A stretch of 10,307 nt of DNA from Thiomargarita sp. (GCA_030635005.1 DAOVZS010000065.1:1-10307), one strand, 5' to 3'; shown: positions 1 to 8,354, counted from the first letter of the stretch. The notes: generated from the sequence alone by a model not told the origin. Program-made: numbers and translations.

Positions 1-497
1 GCTACCCCTGCTACCAAACCGCCTAAGGCTGCCATTTTTTCAGATTCAACTAATTGTGTTTGCGTGCGATGTAGTTCTTTTAAAGAATCTTGTAATTTTT
101 TCTTTTGCTCACTAATTTGTTGAATATACTGACTTGTGGCTAAAGCAGATTTTATTCGAGCATTAAGCACAATACCTTTAATAGGTTTATAAATAAAATC
201 TATACTGCCATAATCAAAACACTTTGACAGCAATTGTTCATCCGTATTGCCTGTCAACATGATCACTGGAATACTGTTATAAATGGGATGTGCTTTCAGT
301 TGTTTCAAGACTGTTATCCCATCAATACCGGGCATATACACATCTAAAAGAATGAGATCATAAGGATCTTGTTCTAATTTTGGCAGTAAAAATTCTGGTT
401 TACTGATAAAATCATGATGATAATCATATTTAGTGAGCACAGCTCTTAAAAATTGAATAATTTGCCGTTCATCATCAATAATAAGAATTCTAGCCAT
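1..497 (-). CDS. Response regulator receiver-histidine kinase fusion, C-terminus cut by window edge
   Basis: The first 165 codons are visible; the gene continues past the left edge. Residues 1-120 form a receiver (REC) domain: acidic pair D8/D9, phosphoacceptor D52 in the LLDVYMPG motif, T82 after VIML, and K104 in the FIYKP motif. A coiled coil (about 122-150) leads into ESEKMAALGGLVAGV, the usual opening of a HisKA domain whose catalytic His would follow directly beyond the edge. It is therefore probably a cytoplasmic REC-kinase that receives a phosphate and signals through its own kinase core; the ATPase half is not seen. The ATG at 497-495 overlaps the end of the upstream gene by 8 bp (ATGGCTAG). 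No Shine-Dalgarno sequence precedes it, so translation probably depends on coupling. Any output domain further left is unknown. Confidence 0.88.
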   Translation of the reverse strand, partial: MARILIIDDERQIIQFLRAVLTKYDYHHDFISKPEFLLPKLEQDPYDLILLDVYMPGIDGITVLKQLKAHPIYNSIPVIMLTGNTDEQLLSKCFDYGSIDFIYKPIKGIVLNARIKSALATSQYIQQISEQKKKLQDSLKELHRTQTQLVESEKMAALGGLVAGV

Positions 498-1425
498 TTG
501 AATATTGTATCGGTGTTTCTATACGCTCGCTAATATCTTTGCCTGTCGCAACAAAGTGCGTAATATTATTGTGCTCATCTTTTAAAGGGGTAATGGTTTT
601 TTCTTCATAAAAAATGCTGCCATCTTTTTTCTTATTAATAAAGATGTCACTAAATACGTTTCCTTGTAAAATAGTCGTCCAAAGTTTTTTATAAAAGGTT
701 CTACTTTGTTTTCCAGATTTTAAAAAGCTTGGTGTGTTACCCATAATATCCATTTTGCAATAACCTGTCACGCTTTCAAAAGCGTGATTCACATATTCTA
801 TCAAACCATTTTTATCAGTAATAAGCACCGTATCGGCTGTTTGTTCCAATGCAGTTGATAACTTGCGCATGGTATTTTCAACGTGTATACGTTCTTTAAT
901 TTCTTCTTGAAGACGTTGATTTGTTTTCTGAAGATTTATCGAAAGTTGTTCGATTGTCTTTAAATCATTATAATTTCGTAAGGAAGCAGTGACTGCTGTA
1001 ATGAGTTTTTGGGCTGTTAAATCAGATTTCTCTTTATAATCATTAATATCATATTCCATAATCACTTGATGCTCTGGAGCCAACCCTGCTTGCCCTGTCC
1101 GCAAAATGATACGCACAAATTTATTTTTTAATTCATGACGAACATAGTCAACCACTTTTAAGCCCGCATGATCCGTTTCCATCACAACATCCAGTAGCAT
1201 GACATGGGTATCAGGATGTTGTTGGATCAATTTTTTGGCTTCTTGTCCAGAATAAGCACCCATAATATTTAAATTTCGTCCTTGAAACCTAAATCCTTCG
1301 AAAACCATCCGTGTGAGTGCATGTAACACTTTATCATCATCAATCACCATCAATTTCCAAGGTGTTTTTTCTGGGATATCAGTAATCAGTGGCTGTTCAT
1401 CAAAAAACAAGTCTTCTGTTGACAT
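490..1425 (-). CDS. Response regulator with PAS domain and no output domain (REC-PAS)
   Basis: A 311-aa protein. Residues about 22-150 are a receiver domain of the type normally placed before DUF3369 in RpfG-like regulators: W23, acidic D29-D31, phosphoacceptor D79 in LLDVVMETD, the hallmark VRIILRTGQ with T110, then APE, and YDINDYKEK with K131. A helical linker (about 150-185) follows, then a PAS/PAC domain (about 186-303) containing TVLITDKNG, YVNHAFESVTGY and FVATGKDISER. The protein stops there: no HD-GYP, GGDEF, kinase or DNA-binding region. It may sense a small ligand through PAS and pass phosphorylation state by protein contact, possibly to the kinase encoded next; that is inference. 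It starts 2 bp after the stop of the hybrid kinase gene. A weak GGAA lies about 8 nt before the ATG, the only visible Shine-Dalgarno-like site in the four-gene cluster. Confidence 0.9.
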   Translation of the reverse strand: MSTEDLFFDEQPLITDIPEKTPWKLMVIDDDKVLHALTRMVFEGFRFQGRNLNIMGAYSGQEAKKLIQQHPDTHVMLLDVVMETDHAGLKVVDYVRHELKNKFVRIILRTGQAGLAPEHQVIMEYDINDYKEKSDLTAQKLITAVTASLRNYNDLKTIEQLSINLQKTNQRLQEEIKERIHVENTMRKLSTALEQTADTVLITDKNGLIEYVNHAFESVTGYCKMDIMGNTPSFLKSGKQSRTFYKKLWTTILQGNVFSDIFINKKKDGSIFYEEKTITPLKDEHNNITHFVATGKDISERIETPIQYSNG

Positions 1426-1427
1426 GA

Positions 1428-3344
1428 TTATATTCCGTGAAGTTGTTTTTCAATTAATTTGAATAAACCATTTAAATGGACTGGTTTACTTAAATACTCA
1501 GTCACACCTGCTGCAAAACACAGTTCTTTATCTCCGGGCATTGCGAGCGCAGTCAGTGCAATAATAGGAATCTTTGACAATGTCGCATCTGCACGAATAT
1601 GTTGGGTTGCTTCCAAACCATCCATAATAGGCATTTGAATATCCATTAAAATGACAGCGGGCGTTTCTTCATGAGCTCGTTCAATAGCCTCTTTACCATG
1701 ACGGGCAATAATGACCCGATACCCACAAAGGTTTAAATAATCAGACATGGATTGAATATTACTTTCATTATCTTCTGCTAATAAAATTAAAGGGGAAGGA
1801 TGGATGTTACTGGTTTGCAAGGGATAGAGTTTTTTGATATCCTGATTATTATTATTCTCTCCATTTGCTTTCCAAGGCAATGAAATGGTAAATCGACTTC
1901 CTTTGCCCACTTCACTTTCTACCGAGACGCTCCCGCCATGCATCTCCGTTAAACGGCGTACCAGTGCCAAACCCAAGCCTGTTCCTTCATAACGTCGTGC
2001 AAGACTGCTATCCACTTGAACAAAAGATTGAAATAATTTATCCATATCTGATTCTGCAATCCCAATCCCTTCATCCCATACGGTAAAATGAATCACTTCT
2101 TGTTCTTTCTGACCCACAACGCTTAAACCAATACATTTTTTTTTAGGCGTGAATTTGACCGCATTACTTAAGAGATTAATGAGAATTTGTTTAAAACGTC
2201 GTGTATCCGCAAAAATAGTGTTTACCGTACAATCAATATCAGTGACAATTTTTAAGTTCTTTTGTAACGCAATTTCTTTAATAAAATCCAAACTGGCATC
2301 GCATATATTTTTAACATCAAACGTGTCTTTTTGTAAGTCTAATTTGCCGGCTTCAATTTTAGATAAATCTAGGATATCATTAATTAAGCCCAGTAAGTGG
2401 AGACCACTTGTTTCAATATTATCTATATAATTCAACTGTTTATCATTCAAAGCACCAAACACTTGCTCTTGTAAAATTTCAACACGTGTTAAAATGGCAC
2501 TTAAAGGCGTCCGTAACTCATGACTCATACTGGCAAGAAATTCATCTTTTAAGCGCACCCCTCGTGCTAATTCTGCGTTAGCTCGGCTTAATTCTGCTGT
2601 TCGTTTTTCAACACGTTGGGCAAGTGAAGCCCGTTCTTTTAACAGTGTTTCTTTAGCAAGTTTGCGTTCTGTAATATCTGTAACCACTACAAAGTTAGTT
2701 TTCGCATCATCTACAACAATCGTAGAGGGTGAAACATTGGTACAAATTTTATGCCCATCTTTTTTAATCCATTCGAGTTCAAAAGATTGAGGACTGTCTT
2801 GAAGTAATTGTTCTTTTATTTTATTTAAATTATGCGTATCGAATAAATGTTCTACGCCATGATTAATCACTTCCGCTTGCGAATATCCCAACATTTCACA
2901 AAATTTGTTATTGACATATGTTAAGACTTGTTTATTATTTAGGACGCCAAGCCCATCATTCATGGTTTCTACGAGTAAACGATATTGTTTTTCACTGTCA
3001 CGCAAATCTTGTGTTTGTTCTACGATAGTTTGATCTAAATTTTGATAAAGATGTTGTAGTGTACTATTAGCATATTGAAAATCTCGCAAAATCATTTCAT
3101 ATGGAATAATGCTTTCTTTAAAAAAATCCCATGTTTTTTCTACAGCGTCTTGCGGTGTTTTTTGATCAGACAAAAGAATCTTTAAAGCAGACTGGTGAAC
3201 ATCTACCCATTCCGCTATGGAAAAACTATTTTTTATTGCTTGCTCTCCCATATCATGGGCTTGTTGCAAACCAAACTCTATTGGATTATCCACATAAGTG
3301 GCCAATGCGATACTATATTGTTGAATTAATTGAGATTTTATCAT
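1428..3344 (-). CDS. Hybrid sensor histidine kinase: RsbU_N-like, PAS, HisKA, HATPase, REC
   Basis: A 638-aa cytoplasmic protein with no membrane helix. Residues about 1-105 resemble the RsbU N-terminal domain: helical, with a conserved-looking IAEWVDVHQSAL segment and FFKESIIPYEM followed by FQYANSTL. In RsbU this domain binds the RsbT switch kinase. A coiled coil leads to PAS (about 117-228, ending VTDITERK), a second coiled coil, then HisKA with H275 in SMSHELRTPLSAI. The ATPase domain has N394 in NLLSNAVKF, DEGIGI near 424, and the GTGLGLA lid at 454-460. A C-terminal receiver (about 518-635) has phosphoacceptor D568 in LMDIQMPIMDG and K620. All catalytic motifs look intact. The start ATG overlaps the previous stop (ATGA, 4 bp) and lacks a Shine-Dalgarno site, indicating coupled translation. 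The ligand is unknown. Confidence 0.92.
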   Translation of the reverse strand: MIKSQLIQQYSIALATYVDNPIEFGLQQAHDMGEQAIKNSFSIAEWVDVHQSALKILLSDQKTPQDAVEKTWDFFKESIIPYEMILRDFQYANSTLQHLYQNLDQTIVEQTQDLRDSEKQYRLLVETMNDGLGVLNNKQVLTYVNNKFCEMLGYSQAEVINHGVEHLFDTHNLNKIKEQLLQDSPQSFELEWIKKDGHKICTNVSPSTIVVDDAKTNFVVVTDITERKLAKETLLKERASLAQRVEKRTAELSRANAELARGVRLKDEFLASMSHELRTPLSAILTRVEILQEQVFGALNDKQLNYIDNIETSGLHLLGLINDILDLSKIEAGKLDLQKDTFDVKNICDASLDFIKEIALQKNLKIVTDIDCTVNTIFADTRRFKQILINLLSNAVKFTPKKKCIGLSVVGQKEQEVIHFTVWDEGIGIAESDMDKLFQSFVQVDSSLARRYEGTGLGLALVRRLTEMHGGSVSVESEVGKGSRFTISLPWKANGENNNNQDIKKLYPLQTSNIHPSPLILLAEDNESNIQSMSDYLNLCGYRVIIARHGKEAIERAHEETPAVILMDIQMPIMDGLEATQHIRADATLSKIPIIALTALAMPGDKELCFAAGVTEYLSKPVHLNGLFKLIEKQLHGI

Positions 3345-4762
3345 GTTAATGCTAATGTGAGTGTAACTTGTATCCCCACCCTATCCTCTCGATTAGATAA
3401 TTGACACTTCCCACCACTTCCCCATATCATTCTTGCAATCATGGCTAATCCTAAGCCCATACCTTGTATTTCACCAGAGAAAAATTTTTCATGTTGATAA
3501 TAAGGGATCCACACTTGAGATAATATTTCAGTGGGTAAATGTTGACCATTATCACTTACTGTCAAAGTAACCGTTTGAGTATCAAGAGATTTTATTGAGA
3601 TTTCAATGTCGGGAGATTGTTGAGGATGGAATTTTTTGGCATTGGTAAGTAATTCTCGTAATACTAATTCTATTCCTTGTACAGACAGTGTGAGTGTTTT
3701 ATCTTGTAATATCTTATCCTGACATACAGTAATGGGATTGAGTGCGATGTCCTCTTGAATCGTTGTGATGACGCTTTGAAGTTTAGATAAAGGAAAAGTA
3801 GTATTGAGTTTGAGTAAGTGACTGCTATCTGCATATTGCAATACTTCTATGACTTGCTGTTGTAAACGTTCTGTTGCAGTCTGCAATATCTTCAACATTT
3901 TTCTTGTGTCTTGAGAATATTCTTCCTGATCCTCGAGCAGCATAGGTAACACACCAAAAGCATTCAGCGGTGTGCGTAATTTATGCGACACAATCATTTG
4001 AAAACTCCACATTTGCTGTCGTAATGCGACACGTTCACTGACATCATGCAAATGTACCAGTTGTTCATTAAGATTCTGAGAAAATACGTTGACTTGTAAC
4101 CACAAAGGACGTTCTTGCTTGGTTTCTGGACGTACGAGATAACGTTGTGATTGTGATTCTTGTGCAGGCCAATTTTTCCACGCTTCTTCAGGTTCACGTT
4201 TATATGTTTCAACATATTCCAGAAAGTGCTTGTTATCCTTATCTTCTGTTGGAATGCCTAAATAAAGACGTGCTGCGGAATTCATATAACGTATCTCATT
4301 GCCGTTATTGAGTAATAAAAATCCCTCATCAAGCTGCTCAATAGCCCATTCAAAACGTGAACGCTCTGTTAATAAGCGACGATAACGATTAAGACGTGTA
4401 ATCGAACGAATGCGGGTGCACAATTCTATTTTATCTGGGGGTTTGCTTAAAAAATCATCAGCACCTGCTGTGATACCCCGTAAGCGTGAATCTCGATCGT
4501 CAAGTGCAGTCAGCATGATGATAGGGACTTCCGCTAAATTGGGTGTTTTGCGGATGTGTTCACACACTTCAAATCCATTCATCCCAGGCATCATGACATC
4601 TAACAAAATGAGATCGGGCATGAAAGATTTCGCTTTTTCTAACCCTTCAACCCCATTAGTTGCAAATTCAAGTTGATAATCTTCGGCAGTGAGCAGTATA
4701 TCAAGCCTTTCACGAAGATATTCATCATCATCAATAATTAATAAACGACTATTATTATCCAT
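3341..4762 (-). CDS. REC-PAS-histidine kinase with unusual HK H-box
   Basis: A 473-aa soluble protein. The receiver (1-125) has D11/D12, phosphoacceptor D55 in LLDVMMPGMNG, T85 and K107. A PAS-like segment (about 135-245) includes DEGFLLLNNGNEIRYMN and ends HLHDVSERVALR. HisKA contains VSHKLRTPLNAFG with H260; the residue after His is Lys, where most HisKA kinases carry Glu or Asp, while T264 at H+4 is kept. The ATPase domain has N374 in LLTNAKKF, a degenerate G1 box (DNGQHLP at 404 rather than DxGxG) and a good GMGLGLA lid at 434-440. ATP binding is therefore likely, but kinase or phosphatase balance may be altered. It is the first gene of the signalling cluster, after a likely terminator; TATGAT about 20 nt upstream could be its -10, though no good -35 or Shine-Dalgarno site is visible. 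Confidence 0.91.
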   Translation of the reverse strand: MDNNSRLLIIDDDEYLRERLDILLTAEDYQLEFATNGVEGLEKAKSFMPDLILLDVMMPGMNGFEVCEHIRKTPNLAEVPIIMLTALDDRDSRLRGITAGADDFLSKPPDKIELCTRIRSITRLNRYRRLLTERSRFEWAIEQLDEGFLLLNNGNEIRYMNSAARLYLGIPTEDKDNKHFLEYVETYKREPEEAWKNWPAQESQSQRYLVRPETKQERPLWLQVNVFSQNLNEQLVHLHDVSERVALRQQMWSFQMIVSHKLRTPLNAFGVLPMLLEDQEEYSQDTRKMLKILQTATERLQQQVIEVLQYADSSHLLKLNTTFPLSKLQSVITTIQEDIALNPITVCQDKILQDKTLTLSVQGIELVLRELLTNAKKFHPQQSPDIEISIKSLDTQTVTLTVSDNGQHLPTEILSQVWIPYYQHEKFFSGEIQGMGLGLAMIARMIWGSGGKCQLSNREDRVGIQVTLTLALT

Positions 4763-4781
4763 TTTGTATGTGCTTTAGAAT

Positions 4782-4814
4782 CATAAGAAAGAGGACAACA
4801 TAAAAATGTTGCCC
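4782..4814 (-). terminator. Probable intrinsic terminator after queD
   Basis: On the minus strand a 9-bp stem (GGGCAACAT with ATGTTGTCC, one G-U pair) closes a UUUU loop and is followed by TCTTTCTT. It begins 11 nt past the queD stop. The T run is interrupted by C, so termination may be partial, allowing some read-through into the signalling genes. TATGAT immediately after it could be a -10 for the next gene. Confidence 0.6.
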
Positions 4815-4824
4815 TACTGTTATT

Positions 4825-5181
4825 TTATAAACCTCGATAAATACAACCACTCGTACATGTTTCTTCTATTGTGATTTGATCTAACTCAGGTAATGTTGGT
4901 TTTAAACGATGCCAAATCCATTTTGCCAAATGTTCACTGGTAGGATTTTCCAAACCTTCAATCTCATTCAGATAATGATGATCTAATTGCTCATATAGCG
5001 GTGCAAAGGCTTTTTTGATATCAGCAAAATCAATAACCCAGCCTGTTTGACTGCCCATTTCCCCAGTCACATGAACCGTAATTTGAAACGAGTGTCCATG
5101 TAAACGGCCACATTTATGTGTGGGCGGTACATTAGGTAATAAATGTGCCGCTTCAATTTTAAATTTCTTGTAAATTTCCAT
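4825..5181 (-). CDS. queD: 6-carboxy-5,6,7,8-tetrahydropterin synthase (QueD, PTPS family)
   Basis: QueD converts dihydroneopterin triphosphate to 6-carboxytetrahydropterin, the second step in preQ0/queuosine synthesis, in the cytoplasm. The 118-aa product has the complete family signature: zinc ligands H13, H28 and H30 (AAHLL and LHGHSF), catalytic C24 in HKCGRLHGH, the D67-H68 pair in LDHHYLN, the NPTSEHLA motif at 79-86, and E107 in ETCTSG for pterin binding. Length is normal for bacterial QueD. The ATG follows the stop of the 1040-aa gene directly (TAAATG) and no Shine-Dalgarno site lies before it, so translation is probably re-initiated from the upstream gene. No queC, queE or queF is visible nearby. 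The family call is firm; the QueD rather than eukaryote-type PTPS assignment rests on the motif set and bacterial context. Confidence 0.93.
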   Translation of the reverse strand: MEIYKKFKIEAAHLLPNVPPTHKCGRLHGHSFQITVHVTGEMGSQTGWVIDFADIKKAFAPLYEQLDHHYLNEIEGLENPTSEHLAKWIWHRLKPTLPELDQITIEETCTSGCIYRGL

Positions 5182-8100
5182 TTATGTTGTGGATTGTGCA
5201 AAAAATACCTTACAAGCCTTGCTAAAGCGTTGTTCTAAGGAGGCAATTTTATCGTTTTTAGCGGTACCGTTCAAATACCATGTTTGTTCTATTTTTTCAG
5301 ATTCCATTTGGGGATCGGGTGATTCTTTTTCACCACGACTCATGGCAGCCGATAAACGGTTGACTTGATACGCTAATCGTGTTTTTGCTGCTTCAGGCGG
5401 AGAATCTATCCCTGCCAATATTTCCATACGAATACACAAGGTTTCCTTGGTGCTGACTACGTCATCATTGGGTGATGTGGCAGTACAGGCTTGTTGAAAA
5501 CGCTGCGTGATCACCGCGTCGATATCCGCATTTTCAAGTGGGGGAATGGCTTCCCAATCTGTTTGTTTTTGAACAATCCACTCGGGTTCGTTCTGATGTT
5601 CAGATTGCTCTATCTCAACACAAAAGTCAGATTTCAGCTTTAAAGTCTCTAATTGCTCACGACGGACGGTGGCTAATTGACCTTGATATTGCTTACCCAC
5701 TTTTTGACATGCTTTAATAAAACGCTCTTCTACTGCCCTCACTTTTTTATGTAGGGAACCCAATTGATTTAAATCAATTTTCAGTGCTTTCCACTCAATT
5801 TTCAGTGCTTGCAATTGTGGCAACGCTGTTTTAATCGCCTCTCCTGTAGAAGTTGCGAGGATTTCAATCTTTTCGCACAATGCTATTTTCTCATTGAGAT
5901 AGCTTTGAAATGTCTTTTTATGGCGTTCTTGTTGTTGTTTACGATAATCGAATACAACATCACAACTACTGCGAAATATTTTCCAAAACTCATGCTCAAT
6001 ACGTCGATTGCCAGGAACAGTCACATGCCATTGTTCTTGTAATTTTTTCACAGTCTCAATGGTTTCAGTGATTTTGTTATCAATGAGTTTTTGGGGATTC
6101 TGAGTATTGATCACTTCATGAAGAATATGGGTAATTTCATCAACTTGTCCCATCAAATTGATGCGATATCGACAATTTTTATGGCGTTCCACATCCAAGT
6201 GTTTTTCTAAAACATATAAGGCTGCTTGAAAACGTTCTTGTATCCCTTTTCTGAGTTTTCTGTCTGTCGTGCCCAGAAGACGCCAACTTTTATCCGTTTC
6301 GCGCACACACTGATAGACTTCTTTCCAATCCGCCGTTTCCCAATCAGTTTCTTTTGCGAAATTTTCTAAATGTTCACACAAGGATTTTTTCTCTGAGAAA
6401 TTCTGATGCCGTTCTTTGGCTTGAAGATGAAAATGTGTACGACAAGGGACGTAAGCGGTTTGGCATGCCGTATTAAAACGTTCCCACAGTGCTTGTGAAT
6501 GTCCTTGAGAACCCTGTTCTTTCCATGTATTTTGGGCTTGTCTAATCATTTTTGCAGCTGCTTCTGGATTAGTAGAGGCTTGTTCAGACAAGTATTCCAT
6601 TTGCAGGCATAAATGTTCACGATAACGTTGAAAAGCAGCATGGCACGTTTTATTAAAACGATCCCATATGGGACGTGAATATCCGCTTGAACCCATTTTT
6701 TCCCAGGCTGTTTGTACTTCTTGAATCATACGAACAAGTGTGGTGGGATTATCATCTTCTGTTTCAAGTATGTTTTCTACTTGTTCACATAATTTCTCAC
6801 GCTCAAGTTTATTGCCCCAACGTTGCCAACTTTGTAATTCGTTGATTTTAGCATGACATGCTTGTAAACGTCGTTCCAATGTTTTTTGTGCAGCCATTGA
6901 AACAGTCCCAATATTCTTAATGAGATTTTGAGCCTTTTGTTCTAAGGTGTTGGCTGTTTGTAACACACCTTCTTCTAAGGATTTTTCCAGTTCACTTAAT
7001 ACTGTCTTGAGTTCAGGGATTGCTTGTTGACGTTGTGCATCTTGTTCTTGTAAACGATTTGTTAAGATTTTTACACTGTTATCAAATCGGTTTTGTAAAT
7101 CGTCACATTGAGTGGATGCGTGTAAAACTTCTTTCCAGCGTGCTTGTAACTTTTTTAATTGTTCTGGTTTAAGAGAAGTATTTTTTTTGAGTAAGGTTTC
7201 CGCTTTCTGGCAAAGGGTTTTAAGCGTATGAGCCTGTTGACGTGCATTTTGTAAATGTTGTTGCTGTTTTTTAACCGCCTGTGAAGCTACGTGCCATTGT
7301 TGTTCTAATGCCTCAATAGCAGGTTGCTCAGCCCACTGATTTTCTAAGCTTTGCAGTTGTTGGGTGTATCCTTGCTCTTCTTCATTCGTAAACGTGTGCT
7401 GTTGTGTGATGTCTATCAACAAATGTTCCATTTGTTCACATAATACTTTTTTGGCAGCACGTATGGGTATCAAACTCTGTTCACGTTCTTCTTCTGTTTT
7501 AAGAGCATGTTGATATTTTTCAAGAGCTGCGACTATCGTGTGTTGTAGGGTAGTCCAACTATTTTGACATTGCGGGCTCGTAAAAACGACTATTTCTTGA
7601 TAACGTTCTTGTAAACGTTTGAATTCTACATTTTCTTGTTTTAAGGTTTTCGATTTGTACGATGTGGCAGCATTCAATCGTTCTTCTAAAGTGTGCATTT
7701 TAGTACATATGGTGTCACATTCCGCTTGAATACGTGCTGGACGTTCTTGCTGTTCAATCACTGTCTTGAGTTTTTCACGTGCACAACGCGTGAGCCTTTT
7801 ATCACTATTACGTGCTACTTTAATCACACGTTCTAAAATAGATTTTTGGCTGATCTTTTCAATCGTAGACAATCGTATTTCATTAAGGGGATCATGTATT
7901 GCAATTTCACCCAACACTTCTTCTTGTGCAACTTTGGCAATAGCCTTTTTACGCATCTCAATGTTTTTCTCATGTATCGCGACATAAGAAATGCGATCAG
8001 CATTATGGGTATTCTCAAGCCACTGCAAACGTTTTTCTATATTCAAACTATTATCGCAAAGAAAATATTTAAAACGTTGTTCTGCAATATCACGTAAATC

Positions 8101-8304
8101 ACTATCTGTATCATGTTGTGCGATATGATCGAGTAATTTTAAATCATTGATTTTTAAAACCGCCGCTTTTCGCACAGCAACGGTATCATCATGTTGAACT
8201 ATCTCATTTAAAATTGTGGAATCATCTATTTCTTCAATGGCGGCTAAACGAACATCAGAATCGCGATGCTGCCATTTTGGTTTGCTAAATTTGGAAAAAA
8301 TCAT
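5182..8304 (-). CDS. Large DUF349-repeat protein with N-terminal HEAT-like repeats
   Basis: A 1040-aa, mostly helical, soluble protein of unknown biochemical function. Residues about 10-180 contain HEAT-like units of roughly 22-30 aa (for example VRLAAIEEI, VRKAAVLKI, MRKKAIAKV, IRLSTIEKI) with recurring QHD/IHD turns. A long Gln/Glu-rich, coiled-coil-prone section (about 185-480) follows. The C-terminal half holds about seven DUF349-type units, each with a Trp (534, 594, 674, 759, 838, 917, 1009) and, 16-24 residues later in most, an RF dipeptide (549, 609, 691, 861, 935, 1026). Many units also start with an LCxxhE motif and end RFxxAC. No enzyme motif or signal peptide was found. The ATG at 8304 has AGAGA about 6 nt upstream. 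It is the first gene of a pair with queD and probably starts from the promoter near 8353-8380. Residue boundaries are approximate. Confidence 0.88.
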   Translation of the reverse strand: MIFSKFSKPKWQHRDSDVRLAAIEEIDDSTILNEIVQHDDTVAVRKAAVLKINDLKLLDHIAQHDTDSDLRDIAEQRFKYFLCDNSLNIEKRLQWLENTHNADRISYVAIHEKNIEMRKKAIAKVAQEEVLGEIAIHDPLNEIRLSTIEKISQKSILERVIKVARNSDKRLTRCAREKLKTVIEQQERPARIQAECDTICTKMHTLEERLNAATSYKSKTLKQENVEFKRLQERYQEIVVFTSPQCQNSWTTLQHTIVAALEKYQHALKTEEEREQSLIPIRAAKKVLCEQMEHLLIDITQQHTFTNEEEQGYTQQLQSLENQWAEQPAIEALEQQWHVASQAVKKQQQHLQNARQQAHTLKTLCQKAETLLKKNTSLKPEQLKKLQARWKEVLHASTQCDDLQNRFDNSVKILTNRLQEQDAQRQQAIPELKTVLSELEKSLEEGVLQTANTLEQKAQNLIKNIGTVSMAAQKTLERRLQACHAKINELQSWQRWGNKLEREKLCEQVENILETEDDNPTTLVRMIQEVQTAWEKMGSSGYSRPIWDRFNKTCHAAFQRYREHLCLQMEYLSEQASTNPEAAAKMIRQAQNTWKEQGSQGHSQALWERFNTACQTAYVPCRTHFHLQAKERHQNFSEKKSLCEHLENFAKETDWETADWKEVYQCVRETDKSWRLLGTTDRKLRKGIQERFQAALYVLEKHLDVERHKNCRYRINLMGQVDEITHILHEVINTQNPQKLIDNKITETIETVKKLQEQWHVTVPGNRRIEHEFWKIFRSSCDVVFDYRKQQQERHKKTFQSYLNEKIALCEKIEILATSTGEAIKTALPQLQALKIEWKALKIDLNQLGSLHKKVRAVEERFIKACQKVGKQYQGQLATVRREQLETLKLKSDFCVEIEQSEHQNEPEWIVQKQTDWEAIPPLENADIDAVITQRFQQACTATSPNDDVVSTKETLCIRMEILAGIDSPPEAAKTRLAYQVNRLSAAMSRGEKESPDPQMESEKIEQTWYLNGTAKNDKIASLEQRFSKACKVFFAQSTT

Positions 8305-8354
8305 AATGTCTCTGTTTAATTAACATCGTTTAGTTTTTTAAATATTATTGATAG

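Noticed and set aside
2149..2430. Plus-strand open frame of 93 codons opposite the hybrid kinase
   Set aside because: It lies wholly opposite the conserved kinase core, has no recognisable domain and no convincing ribosome site.
3131..3349. Plus-strand open frame opposite the N-terminus of the hybrid kinase
   Set aside because: Antisense to a domain with clear family similarity; no supporting motif.
3994..4215. Second minus-strand frame within the 473-aa kinase gene
   Set aside because: It overlaps the PAS-to-HisKA region in another frame and has no features of its own.
4410..4676. Plus-strand open frame of 88 codons opposite the receiver domain of the 473-aa kinase
   Set aside because: The opposite strand encodes an unmistakable receiver domain; this frame is a by-product.
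7766..8097. Several short plus- and minus-strand frames across the HEAT-like region
   Set aside because: All overlap the repeat-bearing minus-strand gene and look like low-complexity, AT-rich chance frames.
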